NCBI GenBank assembly: GCA_012517355.1 | Contig: JAAYVD010000083.1 | Coordinates: 1-62,819 of the forward strand | Origin: Candidatus Rifleibacteriota bacterium | Lineage (GTDB): Bacteria > Muiribacteriota > Ozemobacteria > Ozemobacterales > Ozemobacteraceae | Length of the DNA stretch: 62,819 nucleotides | Direction: 5' to 3' | Shown: one piece after another, positions 53,735-62,570 of the stretch | How positions within the stretch are numbered: the stretch's first letter is position 1 | Layout of the letters: each line of letters begins with the position of its first letter | Made by a program: the position numbers and the translations under genes | Notes under the pieces: model-generated | Databases searched by the model: none | Seen by the model: the letters and a program-made list of their open reading frames with translations, nothing else | Told to the model about the DNA's origin: nothing

Positions 53735-54916
53735 ATGATTCCACGTCACCTCGAACAGGAGATCCACCAGGCGCTGGCGCGGTTCCCCGCCGTCACCATG
53801 GTTGGGGCCAGGCAGACCGGCAAAACCACCCTCGCCCGGAAGATCGCCAGCCAGCTGGGGGGCGTCGTGTTCGACCTGGAAAACCCCCGCCACCGCCTGG
53901 CCCTGGAAGACCCCATGGCAACGTTGGGGGGCCAGGCGGACCGGCTGGTGGTCATCGACGAAGCCCAGCGTCTGGAAGATCTCTTCCCCGCTCTCCGGGT
54001 GCTCATCGACGAGGACCGTCGCCCAGGCCGGCTGCTCCTCCTTGGTTCCGCCTCCCCGGATCTCCGCCGGCAGGCCGCCGAAAGCTTGGCCGGCCGCAAC
54101 CAGACGGTCATCCTCCACCCGCTTTCCCTGCAGGAAACCGGCCCCGAACCTCAGGACCGGCTGTGGCTCCGCGGCGGTTTCCCTCCATCCTTCGGGGCCA
54201 TCGACGACGCCACGAGCCTGGCATGGCGGACCGCCTACCTGGCCGACCTCGTCGAGCGCGACCTGCGCCTTTTGGGCTTCGATCTGCCTCCCGAGCGGAT
54301 GCGCCGCTTCCTTTTGATGCTCGCCCATCTCCACGGCCAGGTGTGGAATGGCTCCCAACTCGCCCGCAGCCTTGGCATCGGGGCCACGACCGCCGGGCGG
54401 TATCTGGATGCCATGTTGCAGACCTTGTTGGTTCGGCGGGTGATGCCATTCTTCACCAATCTCGGCAAGCGCCTGGTCAAATCGCCCAAGGTGTTCCTGG
54501 CCGACTCCGGCCTTCTGCATGCCCTGCTGAACCTGGAGTCCCGCCTCGACCTCCAGACCCACCCGGTCATTGGCGCCTCCTGGGAAGGCTTCGTCCTGCA
54601 ACAGGTGGAGGCCATCCTCCCCCGGGGCTGGGAAACGAGCTTCTGGCGGACTGCCGCCGGGGCGGAGATCGATCTGCTCCTCCTGCGGCAGGGTCAGCCC
54701 TTCGTGGCCATCGAGTGCAAGGCGAATGTCTCCCACCCCAAGCCCGCCAAAGGGTTTTTCCTGGCCTGCGACGACCTGTCCATCAAGCATCGCTGGATCG
54801 TCTATCCGGGCGAAGAAACCATCGCTCTCGGACAAGGGAACGAAGCCCTCCCCCTCGCGGAAGCCCTCAGCCGAATCCCTCTCCTGGCGAGTCGACGCCC
54901 CTCCGCCAAGGCCTGA
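53735..54916 (+). CDS. AAA ATPase with C-terminal DUF4143 domain
   Basis: The 393-residue protein has MVGARQTGKTTLARKIAS (Walker A), RLVVIDEAQR (Walker B) and LLLLGSASPDL (sensor region). A winged-helix segment (SQLARSLGIGATTAGRYLDAM) and the DUF4143 nuclease-fold domain follow, with SWEGFVLQQVE, GAEIDLLLLRQG and VAIECKAN (D...ExK). The family is common in accessory regions; its molecular role is poorly defined. GGGAGG lies 7 nt before the ATG at 53735, chosen over one at 53696. It appears to be monocistronic. Confidence 0.88.
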   Translation: MIPRHLEQEIHQALARFPAVTMVGARQTGKTTLARKIASQLGGVVFDLENPRHRLALEDPMATLGGQADRLVVIDEAQRLEDLFPALRVLIDEDRRPGRLLLLGSASPDLRRQAAESLAGRNQTVILHPLSLQETGPEPQDRLWLRGGFPPSFGAIDDATSLAWRTAYLADLVERDLRLLGFDLPPERMRRFLLMLAHLHGQVWNGSQLARSLGIGATTAGRYLDAMLQTLLVRRVMPFFTNLGKRLVKSPKVFLADSGLLHALLNLESRLDLQTHPVIGASWEGFVLQQVEAILPRGWETSFWRTAAGAEIDLLLLRQGQPFVAIECKANVSHPKPAKGFFLACDDLSIKHRWIVYPGEETIALGQGNEALPLAEALSRIPLLASRRPSAKA

Positions 54917-55093
54917 GGCGACCGCTCCGGCATTTCGGCCTCTGCCAGACCAGAAGCAGGGTTGGCCCTTGAGAATGGCCCGATCTGCCTCGAAGGATAT
55001 GGTCAGCCGGCACCGCCGCCGCTCCATTCCCAACCGAGTCGGCCCATGGTTCTCAGCCGTGCATTTCCTCTCCAAATGCCGGTAATTGCATAG

Positions 55094-55305
55094 GATGAGG
55101 ATCGCCCCGAGTTCCAGCGGATGATCTCCGATGCCAAAGGGAAGCCAAGGCCCTTCGATCTGGTCGTGGTGCGGAAGTTCGACCGGTTCTCCCGGACTTG
55201 TTGTCCCAGCGTCTGACCAATGCGGAGGGGCGAGAACTCAGGGACCTGTTGGAGACCCTTCACCTCCGGGTCGAGGTCTTCAACAACCACCTAAAAGGGG
55301 AAACT
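55094..55305 (+). pseudogene. Serine recombinase remnant
   Basis: One frame reads EDRPEFQRMISDAKGKPRPF and then DLVVVRKFDRFSR, the middle of a serine-recombinase catalytic domain. The frame then breaks. A second frame from 55198 reads LLSQRLTNAEGRELRDLLET and LHLRVEVFNNHL, resembling the C-terminal end of large serine recombinases. The catalytic-Ser N-terminus and most of the DNA-binding part are missing, so this is a deletion derivative. The remnant ends just before hairpin and repeat R2. Confidence 0.75.
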
Positions 55306-55329
55306 GCCTCCGAGATCGGGGGAGGCAGT
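55303..55329 (-). terminator. Minus-strand terminator beside repeat R2
   Basis: ACTGCCTCC (55303-55311) and GGAGGCAGT (55321-55329) make a perfect 9-bp stem. On the minus strand it is followed by TTCCCCTTTT. It could end transcription of the AbiE pair, 158 bp past its stop. Confidence 0.6.
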
Positions 55330-55342
55330 CCTAACGGTGTCA

Positions 55343-55440
55343 GTGCCCGGAGCCCGCCATGTCTACCATTAGGAACCTTCGAGATGTCGATCCCCAGGAA
55401 CCCAGCCAGGGAAGGGAAGTTCGGATTCCTGCCGGCCTGA
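55343..55440 (+). repeat. 98-bp direct repeat R2
   Basis: Second copy of R1 (44360-44457), same orientation, about 92 percent identical, with a hairpin on its left side as at R1. The distance between copies is 10,983 bp. The recombinase remnant adjoins it. Confidence 0.85.
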
Positions 55441-55486
55441 CCGGCCGGACCAAGAACACCTCCCGGGGGCCATCCTCGTCACCCTT

Positions 55487-56398
55487 TCATTGCCAAGGTC
55501 CCCCTGGGGGCCACGTTCCGGTGGGGCCTTTCCCGGTGCGGATGTCGTCCAGGATCGGACCCAGGAATGCGTGCAGGATGGGGGTGAACTCCAGGCCGGG
55601 GTCCTGCGGGACAACCAGTCCGGCCCGGCGGGAAAACGCGCGCACCTGGGCTGGTCGGGAGGGGTTGGCCCAGTAGTCCGCGGTGAGGCCGACGGGGTCG
55701 GTCGGTGGAACGGGGGTCCGGCGGCGCCGAAATGTGCGGCGCACCGCCTCGGCCAGGGTGGGCCGGTCGAACTCGAATCGGGTGGCCAGATGGTGCAGGT
55801 CGAAGAAGTCCTTGATCCGGCTGTTGCGCTCTCCGAGCACGACCATGGCTTCGAACTTCTCGGCGACGACAGCCTCCAGTGGGTAGACGAGCACCTCCGG
55901 GGAGGGCAGGTCGAGAAGGCCAGGATACGTGCGGAGGACGGGGGCCGGCCAGACGGCATCACCAACCCCCATGTCGATTTGCAGAGATATCTTCGCCGTC
56001 CCGCATTGAGCCGACAGGGTGGCTCGAGCACCGGCGTATTCGTCCTCCGCTCGGATGGCCTCGATGGCCATTCCGGTTCCATCGAACGAAACCCCATCCG
56101 GAGAAACCTGGGCGGTGAGGATGGAGTTGAGATCCTGTCGGATGCTCTCGAAAGAACCATCTCCGAATCGCAGCAGGTCCAGGTCCCGGGTCGCGCGGAA
56201 TGGATGGTCCGTCCAGAGTTGCAAGAGCATCGCCCCTTTCAGGACGAACCGGTCACGGAGCCCGGCGGCCCCCAGGCGGAACAGGAACCGTTCGAAACAG
56301 TAGGCCGTGAGGAGGATCTGGAAATCGATCCCCTGGTCTTTGGCGCGGTTGAGCAGGCGGGCGGTCACCGAGGCCGCCAGGTTGGATCGGCCCTTCAT
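55487..56398 (-). CDS. abiEii: AbiEii-type nucleotidyltransferase toxin
   Basis: The 303-residue protein has the AbiEii/AbiGii (DUF1814) motifs FVLKGAMLLQLW, FRATRDLDLLRFG (DxD metal site), LEAVVAEKFEAMVVLGERNSR and IKDFFDLHHLA. Toxins of this group are nucleotidyltransferases that act on tRNA or GTP-linked targets and give abortive infection. The start overlaps the upstream AbiEi gene by ATGA. C-terminal residues beyond about 265 are Gly/Pro-rich and run toward repeat R2. Confidence 0.92.
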   Translation of the reverse strand: MKGRSNLAASVTARLLNRAKDQGIDFQILLTAYCFERFLFRLGAAGLRDRFVLKGAMLLQLWTDHPFRATRDLDLLRFGDGSFESIRQDLNSILTAQVSPDGVSFDGTGMAIEAIRAEDEYAGARATLSAQCGTAKISLQIDMGVGDAVWPAPVLRTYPGLLDLPSPEVLVYPLEAVVAEKFEAMVVLGERNSRIKDFFDLHHLATRFEFDRPTLAEAVRRTFRRRRTPVPPTDPVGLTADYWANPSRPAQVRAFSRRAGLVVPQDPGLEFTPILHAFLGPILDDIRTGKGPTGTWPPGGPWQ

Positions 56399-56997
56399 GC
56401 CATGGCGTCCAGGTAGGGCTGCATGATGCGGGACACCCGGCAGATGCGGGCGAAACGTGCCAGCTCGTCGGCCCCGCCGCGATGCTTCCGGGTGAAATCC
56501 CGCAGGGCTTCGATCGCGACATCGATGCCGATCTTGTTCCGGAACTTGAAGCAGTCGGCGACGGTCTTGGCGGGAGAGGAAACCCGGAGCTCGACCCCTT
56601 CCACCCGATGTCTCTCGACCCCTTCGGTCAGGGCCTTCCCGGAAAACCGGGCGATGCGCAGCCGGAGACGGTCGAGACGTGGCCGCCGGGCCTTTTCGGG
56701 AAGAGCGATCCAGACCTCCGCGGGGGACTGGGTCGTCAGATCGTGGAAGCGGAGGGCGGAGAGCAGGCAGATCACTCCGGCGGGCACCCGCCGGGCGACT
56801 TCCGCCAGCGTATGGGCGGCCGTCAGCCGGTGGGTGGCGGCGATGTAGATGCCACGGCCCTGGCGGCGGACCCGACCTTGTTTGACCAGGCGATACAGCA
56901 TGGTGCGGGAAACCCCCCGGGCTTCGAGGTCCCGTGGGCGGGCGATGCCGAACTGGCGGATCACCTGGAGCGCCTTTTTCTGTCCTGCTGTTCCCAT
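56395..56997 (-). CDS. abiEi: AbiEi-type antitoxin and transcription repressor
   Basis: The 200-residue protein has an N-terminal winged helix (QVIRQFGIARPRDLEARGVS, RTMLYRLVKQGRVRRQGRGI) and the AbiEi C-terminal region with GVICLLSALRFHDLTTQ, PAEVWIALP and VSSPAKTVADCFKFRNKIG. It would block the toxin and repress the operon. An in-frame ATG at 57033 is also possible: CATAAT, a -10-like box at 57042-57047 on the minus strand, would start transcription there. Toxin and antitoxin overlap, and the order antitoxin then toxin is standard for AbiE. Confidence 0.9.
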   Translation of the reverse strand: MGTAGQKKALQVIRQFGIARPRDLEARGVSRTMLYRLVKQGRVRRQGRGIYIAATHRLTAAHTLAEVARRVPAGVICLLSALRFHDLTTQSPAEVWIALPEKARRPRLDRLRLRIARFSGKALTEGVERHRVEGVELRVSSPAKTVADCFKFRNKIGIDVAIEALRDFTRKHRGGADELARFARICRVSRIMQPYLDAMA

Positions 56998-57227
56998 CCG
57001 CCTATGATGCAATACGTCGGGGAATGATGTCAAACCCCTTCATTATGGAACATTCCCGCTGTTTCACCAGGCGTCCGATTGCCTCGCCGCCGTGTCCCGA
57101 GGCGACCGGCAAGCCGGTCCAGGGGAAGCCGGCCAGGAGTCCCATCGGCACGCCAAGGACCTTCGACGGGCCAACGGGCCGCCTCCGCGACAGACTCCGC
57201 CCTTGGGATGCCTTCCCGGGTGAGGGT

Positions 57228-60200
57228 TCAGTTGGCCATGGGAACGGCAACGACCTCGGGAAGAAGCCCCGGGGGAATCCTCTCCTCGAGGCGCCAGATG
57301 AAACTGACCGGCCGACTGCCCGAGTGACTGACGTAATGGGCTTTCCCGAGAAACAGGTAGGGCTGGGTTTCTCCGCGGATCTTTTTCTGGAGCCGCACGA
57401 ACAGGAGGATCTGGTGTCCGGTCCGGTCGTGCTCGATGTACCGCCTGGCGGTCGGGGAATCGATCGCGGTGGTGCTCTGGGATTGCCAGTGGAACAGCGT
57501 TTCGTTGATGGCGTAATCCTGGTACATGGTGGACGGCGAAAACTGACCTTCGCTCTTCTCCAGCGTGATCAGGAACAGGTCGAGCCGCCTGTCGGGAACG
57601 TGTTTGACGCCCTCGCGGCCGTAGGGATGCCGGGACATCGTGTTCACTCCCAGCGCGGCGAAGATGTCCCGTTGGAAGTAGGAACAATGGACTTCGAGCG
57701 GGCAGGGGAAGTCCAGGCCGTTTGGCTTGCTTGGGGCGGCGAGGGTCTCTCTCAGGAATCTCAGCAGTTGTACAAACTCCCGCGTCATGACGGGGTTGGT
57801 CTTCAGAAACCTGCGGAGGGTCTCCGCATCGTGGATTCCCAGGGCCGCGGGCTCCCCGTGGCACAGGGTCGAGGCGAACATGACCAGCACGAGCTGCTCC
57901 GCCTCCGTCAGGGGGGCTTGGCCAGCGGTTTCCAGCCCTTCAAGGAAATGGAGGAGGGTTTCGAAGTAGAAGAGGGAATCCTTGCGGCAAAGATCCTTCA
58001 TCCCCTTGATGATCGCCTCTTCCCCTTCTTCGTGAAACGGTTGGTGCAATCCGGCGGCGGCCAGGAGACGGAACCAGGACCAGCCTCGGTCATAGAGGTC
58101 GACCGGCTGGAGAAACCGATGGGCCAGGAAAGCCTCGAAGGTGAGAGGTTGGCCGGCGGTCGCGGTGAAGGTCTGTATCTCCCGGATCAGGGCTTGCCGC
58201 CGCACCCGGACCGCCGCCCGGATGTTCTCCAGGATGCTTTCCTGGGCGCCCCGTTCAAGATGAATGGAACAACCGGGCAACATGTGCGGGAATCCGCCCT
58301 CGATTTCCCGGTCCAGGGGTTGGTGCTCGCGGCCGAGAAGGGCCCGGAAGCGCGGAGCAAACTGGAATTCGCGATGCGCGTTTCCGACGAAATCGAGGAC
58401 GGTCAGGCACTCTTTCCGCTCTGCCAGCCGCAGACCGCGGCCCAACTGCTGCAGGAAGACGGTCAGGCTTTCGGTCGGCCGCAGGAAGAGGACGGTATCG
58501 ACGGCTGGCAGATCGACCCCCTCGTTGAACACATCGACCGAACAGAGGAAGCGGAGCCGGCGGTGACGCAGGTCGTCTACCGCCCTCGCCCGCTCGTCTT
58601 CAGGGGTCCTGGCGGTGATGGCCAGGCTTGGCAGGCCTGCCTCCGTCAAGGCCCGGGCTACCCCCTGGGCGTGGGCGACCGAAACGCAGAACGCCAGACC
58701 GGTGACCGCTTCGGGCTCGGCCAGATACCGCTGGATCGCCTCGATCATGAGCCGGAGGCGTGGGGCGTTGGCGAGGACGGCCTGCTCGAGGGCGGCAGGT
58801 TCATACCGCCCGCGAACCCAGGGAACGGTCCGCAGGTCCACCGAATCGGTCACCCCGAAGTAGTGGAACGGGCACAGGATCCGTTGCTCGATGGCCTCGG
58901 GCAACCGCAATTCCTGTGTGATCCGCCCTTCGAAGAACTCCGTGATGTCCAGGCCATCATGACGTTCCGGCGTGGCGGTGAGGCCCAGGAGGATCCGGGG
59001 CCGGAAGTGCTCCAGCAGGGCCCGGTAGGACGGGGCCACCCCGTGGTGGAACTCGTCGACGATCACCATGTCGTAGAAATCGCTCGGGATGCGGTCCCAC
59101 AAGGCCCGGGCGTTGAATTTCTGAATGGAGACGAAGAGGTGATCGACGGATGCCGCCTCCGAACTGCCGACCAGGAGTTGGCCGAAATCCGCATCGCGCA
59201 GGACCCCCCGGAAACAAGCCAGGCTCTGGGCCAGGATCTCCTGCCGATGAGCCACGAAGAGCAGCCGATGGGACCGGTCGGGATGCAATTTCCTCTGCCG
59301 GGCGTAATCGAACGCTGCCATGATGGTCTTCCCGGTCCCCGTGGCAGCGACCAGGAGGTTTCGAAACCGGCCGTGCAGGTCCCGGGCCGCTTGCAGCCTG
59401 TCGAGGATTTCCTGCTGGTAGGGATAGGGACGGATGTCGAAGGAGAAGGAACCCTCCCCCGGTCGGCCGGAAGCCGTGCGGGAAAGAAGGAGGGCGGTCC
59501 GGAGTGTTTCCTCATCGAGACCCGGCCGGAATCGGGCAAATCGCGGGCTGTTCAGGTAGGATTCGAACATCGCCGCAACCTTGCCGAAGAGGTCCGGGGA
59601 TTCCCTGGCCGACAACCGGACATTCCATTCCAGGCCGCTGGTGATGGCTGGTCGGGAAAGGTTGGCCGAGCCGATGATGGCGGTATGACATCCCGAGTTC
59701 CGGTGGAACAGGTAGGCCTTGGCATGCAACCGGGTCCGCTCGCCGTCGTAGGACACCAGGATTTCCGCCCCCGGCAACCCCGCCAACGTCGTGACCGCCC
59801 TCAGATCCGTGGCTCCCAGGTAGGCGGTGGTCATGACCCGGAGGGGCCGGCCCGACGCGCAGAATGCCTGCAGGGCCTCCAGAATGAGTCGAAGGCCGCT
59901 CCATTTGATGAAGGAGACGAGGAAATCGATGCGATCGGCACTGGCGATTTCCTTGCGCAGTTCCGATTCCAGGGAAGGTTCCTGATGGGCCCCGGTGAAC
60001 AGGGCGTGCTCGTTCAGGGGAGTCGATGGGCGAATGGTTCCCAGGGATGGGGCCGATGGCCAACTCCCGGTCCTGGCGACGATGGCGGTCAGCACCTCCC
60101 CGGGGGGGATGATCCGGCGGTCCCGGAGCCAGGAAAGTTTGGGATGCCGCGCCAGTGAGGCCAGGATCTCGTTGATGACAGCGACCTGTGCGGCGGTCTT

Positions 60201-60401
60201 GTTCTCCTCGCCCTCTCCCACCGCCCGAAGGACGGTAGGCAGGAGTTGTCCCAGGAACCTTGTCAGGGAGATCGGAGCTTCCGTCTTTTCCAGGGATTGC
60301 CGGGAGCTTTCGAAGGCATCCTTGGAAAGATCCCCCAACTGCTGTTCGAGGAGGGAATCGATGAGGTGCTCATAGATTCCCTCTGGCAGACGACCAGGCA
60401 T
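57228..60401 (-). CDS. PLD-nuclease, SF2 helicase and DUF3427 fusion protein
   Basis: The 1057-residue protein has an N-terminal helical part, a phospholipase D-like nuclease (about 130-290; RLHAKAYLFHRNSG with the HxK pair and IIGSANLSRPA) and an SF2 helicase (about 320-690). The helicase has AATGTGKTIMAAFDY, VIVDEFHHG, LLGLTATPERHDG and LQQLGRGLRLAE. A C-terminal DUF3427 region (about 760-1040) follows. Such fusions are found in defence islands and are thought to cut and translocate on foreign DNA. The ATG at 60401 has AGGAGG about 10 nt upstream; a longer start at 60440 is less likely. Confidence 0.9.
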   Translation of the reverse strand: MPGRLPEGIYEHLIDSLLEQQLGDLSKDAFESSRQSLEKTEAPISLTRFLGQLLPTVLRAVGEGEENKTAAQVAVINEILASLARHPKLSWLRDRRIIPPGEVLTAIVARTGSWPSAPSLGTIRPSTPLNEHALFTGAHQEPSLESELRKEIASADRIDFLVSFIKWSGLRLILEALQAFCASGRPLRVMTTAYLGATDLRAVTTLAGLPGAEILVSYDGERTRLHAKAYLFHRNSGCHTAIIGSANLSRPAITSGLEWNVRLSARESPDLFGKVAAMFESYLNSPRFARFRPGLDEETLRTALLLSRTASGRPGEGSFSFDIRPYPYQQEILDRLQAARDLHGRFRNLLVAATGTGKTIMAAFDYARQRKLHPDRSHRLLFVAHRQEILAQSLACFRGVLRDADFGQLLVGSSEAASVDHLFVSIQKFNARALWDRIPSDFYDMVIVDEFHHGVAPSYRALLEHFRPRILLGLTATPERHDGLDITEFFEGRITQELRLPEAIEQRILCPFHYFGVTDSVDLRTVPWVRGRYEPAALEQAVLANAPRLRLMIEAIQRYLAEPEAVTGLAFCVSVAHAQGVARALTEAGLPSLAITARTPEDERARAVDDLRHRRLRFLCSVDVFNEGVDLPAVDTVLFLRPTESLTVFLQQLGRGLRLAERKECLTVLDFVGNAHREFQFAPRFRALLGREHQPLDREIEGGFPHMLPGCSIHLERGAQESILENIRAAVRVRRQALIREIQTFTATAGQPLTFEAFLAHRFLQPVDLYDRGWSWFRLLAAAGLHQPFHEEGEEAIIKGMKDLCRKDSLFYFETLLHFLEGLETAGQAPLTEAEQLVLVMFASTLCHGEPAALGIHDAETLRRFLKTNPVMTREFVQLLRFLRETLAAPSKPNGLDFPCPLEVHCSYFQRDIFAALGVNTMSRHPYGREGVKHVPDRRLDLFLITLEKSEGQFSPSTMYQDYAINETLFHWQSQSTTAIDSPTARRYIEHDRTGHQILLFVRLQKKIRGETQPYLFLGKAHYVSHSGSRPVSFIWRLEERIPPGLLPEVVAVPMAN

Positions 60402-60703
60402 CTGAAGCTGTCCTCCTGCCTGTCGGGACTGCCATGCCAAGGCGAACGGGCCGAGGCGATCCGGACGGCACGGCCCTTATCATACCAGGTTCCCCGGGCC
60501 TGGGGTGAAAGATACAGGGCATTCGGGCCCGAGGAACCCGTCCAGGAAAGAACCCCAGGGGCCTTTTGGTACCTATCCCACCTGCCCAGGAGTTGCACCA
60601 ACGGCGTTCCGTTTGGCATGGCCCGGCTTCCGAACGGGAAAGCCATACCCTCCGGGGGCAGGCCAAAAGCAGCGAAACCCGCTCTGGGAGCGGGCTTCGG
60701 CCA
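60402..60703. other. Non-coding gap with terminator-like hairpin
   Basis: There is no gene between the helicase and Fic genes. A perfect 7-bp stem CCCGCTC/GAGCGGG lies at 60678-60694; on the minus strand it is followed by TTTCGCTGCTTTT. The gap also includes the tRNA-like piece annotated next and AT-rich sequence near 60770-60830. Confidence 0.45.
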
Positions 60704-60726
60704 GTGCCCGGAGGGGGACTTGAATC
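60704..60726 (-). other. tRNA 3'-end-like fragment, possible attachment-site relic
   Basis: The minus strand reads ATTCAAGTCCCCCTCCGGGC, like the T-loop, 3' T-stem and acceptor strand of a tRNA, immediately followed by a terminator-type hairpin. The 5' T-stem arm does not pair, so no tRNA is encoded. A similar piece lies at 62371-62383, and GTGCCCGGAG is also the start of repeats R1 and R2. Confidence 0.4.
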
Positions 60727-60955
60727 GGCCGCCAAAACCGGCGTCAGAACAGAGTTCCAATAGATGGCATGGTCGTGGCTATACCACTCGATATACCCAA
60801 GGAAAAAATCAGTCGAGCCTGATGGGGAGGTGGCCTGTCAGGTACCGGCGATCCTCGATGACGATCAAGACCCCGCGACGGAGTGCTCCTGCGGCCCGGC
60901 GGCAAGAGCCAGCCTGCGACAGTCCCTTCGAACGCTCGCTCGCTGCCTTTCACCG

Positions 60956-62116
60956 TCAGGGGGCTTCCGTTCCTTCGTTCAGGATGGCCAGATACCGATC
61001 GTAGACGAAGAGCCGGTTCCGTCGCTTTCCCGTCAGTTCCCGGGCGATTCCGAGGTCCCCCAGCAACGCCATGGCCGACGCGGCGGTGGAAAACGACAGG
61101 CCCGCCCGGCGGCCGACCTCCTGCAAGGTGCTGACCGGCCGTGCTTTCAGGGAATCGTGGACCCGCAGGGCCGAGGACGCCCGGCGGCCCCCGGCCAGGA
61201 TCTTCTCCCGATCCGACTGGAACAAGGCAACCAGCCGTCGGGCGGTATCGACCGCACCATCAGCGGTCTGGCGGACGCCCTCCAGGAAGAAATCGACCCA
61301 GGCTTCCCAATCCCCGTCGTGCCGAACCTGGCCGAGCAGGTCGTAGTAGATCGTCCGATGGCGTTTGAAATACAAACTCAGGTAGAGAAGGGGCTCACGG
61401 AGCATCCCGGCGTGGCACAGCAGAAGGGTGATCAACAGACGACCAACCCGACCGTTCCCATCGAGAAAGGGATGGATGGTCTCGAACTGGACATGGGCGA
61501 GCCCCGCTCGGAGGAGGGCGGGAAAAGGAACCGGATCGTCATGCAGGAACCGCTCCAGGTTCCCCATGCACTCTTGAACCGCATGGGGCGGTGGGGGGAC
61601 AAAGAGGGCGTTGCCAGGCCGGGAACCTCCGATCCAGTTCTGGGAGCGGCGAAACTCGCCTGGCTCCTTTTCGCTTCCTCGACCCCGGGCAAGAAGGACG
61701 CCGTGGATTTCGCGGATGAGCCGGTTGGACAGGGGGAAACCCTCTTGCAGGCGCTTCAGGCCATGCTCCAGGGCGGCGACATAGTTGGCGACCTCGACCA
61801 CGTCGTTGAGGGGAACTCCAGGGGCCTCATCGATCTCGAAGAGAAGGAGGTCGGACAGGGACGATTGGGTGCCTTCGATCTGGGAGGACAGGACGGCTTC
61901 CTTCCGGATGTAGGTGTAGAGGAACAGAGTGGTATCTGGAAGGAGCGCGGCGAGGCTGTCCAGTCGTCCGAGGGCCAGAACCGCCGATTCAAGCAGTGGG
62001 AGGCGGGGAACGATGTCGAGCGGCGGGTCGGGGGGGAGGGGGTCGGGGAGGAAGGCCTTGACGGGTTCCTCCTGGAAGGTCGTCACTTCGTATCGTCCGG
62101 TGGAACCTCGCTTCAC
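60956..62116 (-). CDS. Fic-family protein AMPylase with N-terminal inhibitory helix
   Basis: The 386-residue protein has SSQIEGTQSS (the S-x3-EG inhibitory helix, about 75-85), an N-terminal Fic_N segment and the Fic core HPFLDGNGRVGRLL (about 205-220). A C-terminal winged helix ends it (STLQEVGRRAGLSFSTAASA). Fic domains transfer AMP to Ser, Thr or Tyr of target proteins; the internal Glu restrains ATP binding. The family start (MKRGxTGRY) matches the GTG at 62116, which has GGGGGAG 8 nt upstream; a TTG at 62155 is less likely. It is monocistronic within the island. Confidence 0.9.
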   Translation of the reverse strand: MKRGSTGRYEVTTFQEEPVKAFLPDPLPPDPPLDIVPRLPLLESAVLALGRLDSLAALLPDTTLFLYTYIRKEAVLSSQIEGTQSSLSDLLLFEIDEAPGVPLNDVVEVANYVAALEHGLKRLQEGFPLSNRLIREIHGVLLARGRGSEKEPGEFRRSQNWIGGSRPGNALFVPPPPHAVQECMGNLERFLHDDPVPFPALLRAGLAHVQFETIHPFLDGNGRVGRLLITLLLCHAGMLREPLLYLSLYFKRHRTIYYDLLGQVRHDGDWEAWVDFFLEGVRQTADGAVDTARRLVALFQSDREKILAGGRRASSALRVHDSLKARPVSTLQEVGRRAGLSFSTAASAMALLGDLGIARELTGKRRNRLFVYDRYLAILNEGTEAP

Positions 62117-62485
62117 GACCGGCTCTCCCCCGCCATGTTCAAGATCTCGAAACAACGGATATGGCTATTTCGAATTCGGCGCAAAATCAAAATAACATTC
62201 CGCGCGGCCAAGCGCAACCCTGGGAGGGTGCCTTCTACTGCTCTCTGGGAGATGGGATCGGATCTGCGAGCCATTCTCGGCCATCGGACTCCGGTCCACC
62301 GTCCCTCGGGACAGGGTGGAAAAAGAAAGGGCCCCGATCTCGTCGGAGACCGTGGGCCTTTGAACATCGGCGGGGGACTTGAACAGTAGACGAATATCAG
62401 CTCTGAATGGCGCTTTGACGGGAAGTTGTCCGCGAAATTATACCCATGTTTGGGCTGGGCGACCTTCTATTTTTCCGAACAGATG
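62117..62485. other. Non-coding gap with hairpin and second tRNA-like piece
   Basis: No gene is visible. At 62318-62361 a minus-strand terminator-like hairpin occurs (AAAGGCCC pairing with GGGCCCTTT, then CTTTTT). Just right of it, 62371-62383 reads TTCAAGTCCCCCG on the minus strand, again like a tRNA T-loop and 3' stem. The order tRNA-like piece then hairpin is the same as at 60.7 kb. Confidence 0.45.
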
Positions 62486-62515
62486 AGCCTGTTGCATAAC
62501 TTTTCCAATCACACC

Positions 62516-62544
62516 TTGTACAACAACAGAATATATGTTATTAT
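62516..62544 (+). promoter_or_regulatory. Transposase promoter
   Basis: TTGTAC (62516-62521) and TATTAT (62539-62544, 5 of 6 consensus) are 17 nt apart in an AT-rich patch. Initiation near 62551 leaves a leader of about 20 nt carrying GAGG at 62560-62563. Confidence 0.55.
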
Positions 62545-62570
62545 TGGGCACCCCAAAATGAGGTTGTAAC

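Noticed and set aside
60680-60760. A complete tRNA gene on the minus strand
   Set aside because: Only the T-loop and 3' arm are present. The 5' T-stem does not pair and no anticodon or D arm is found.
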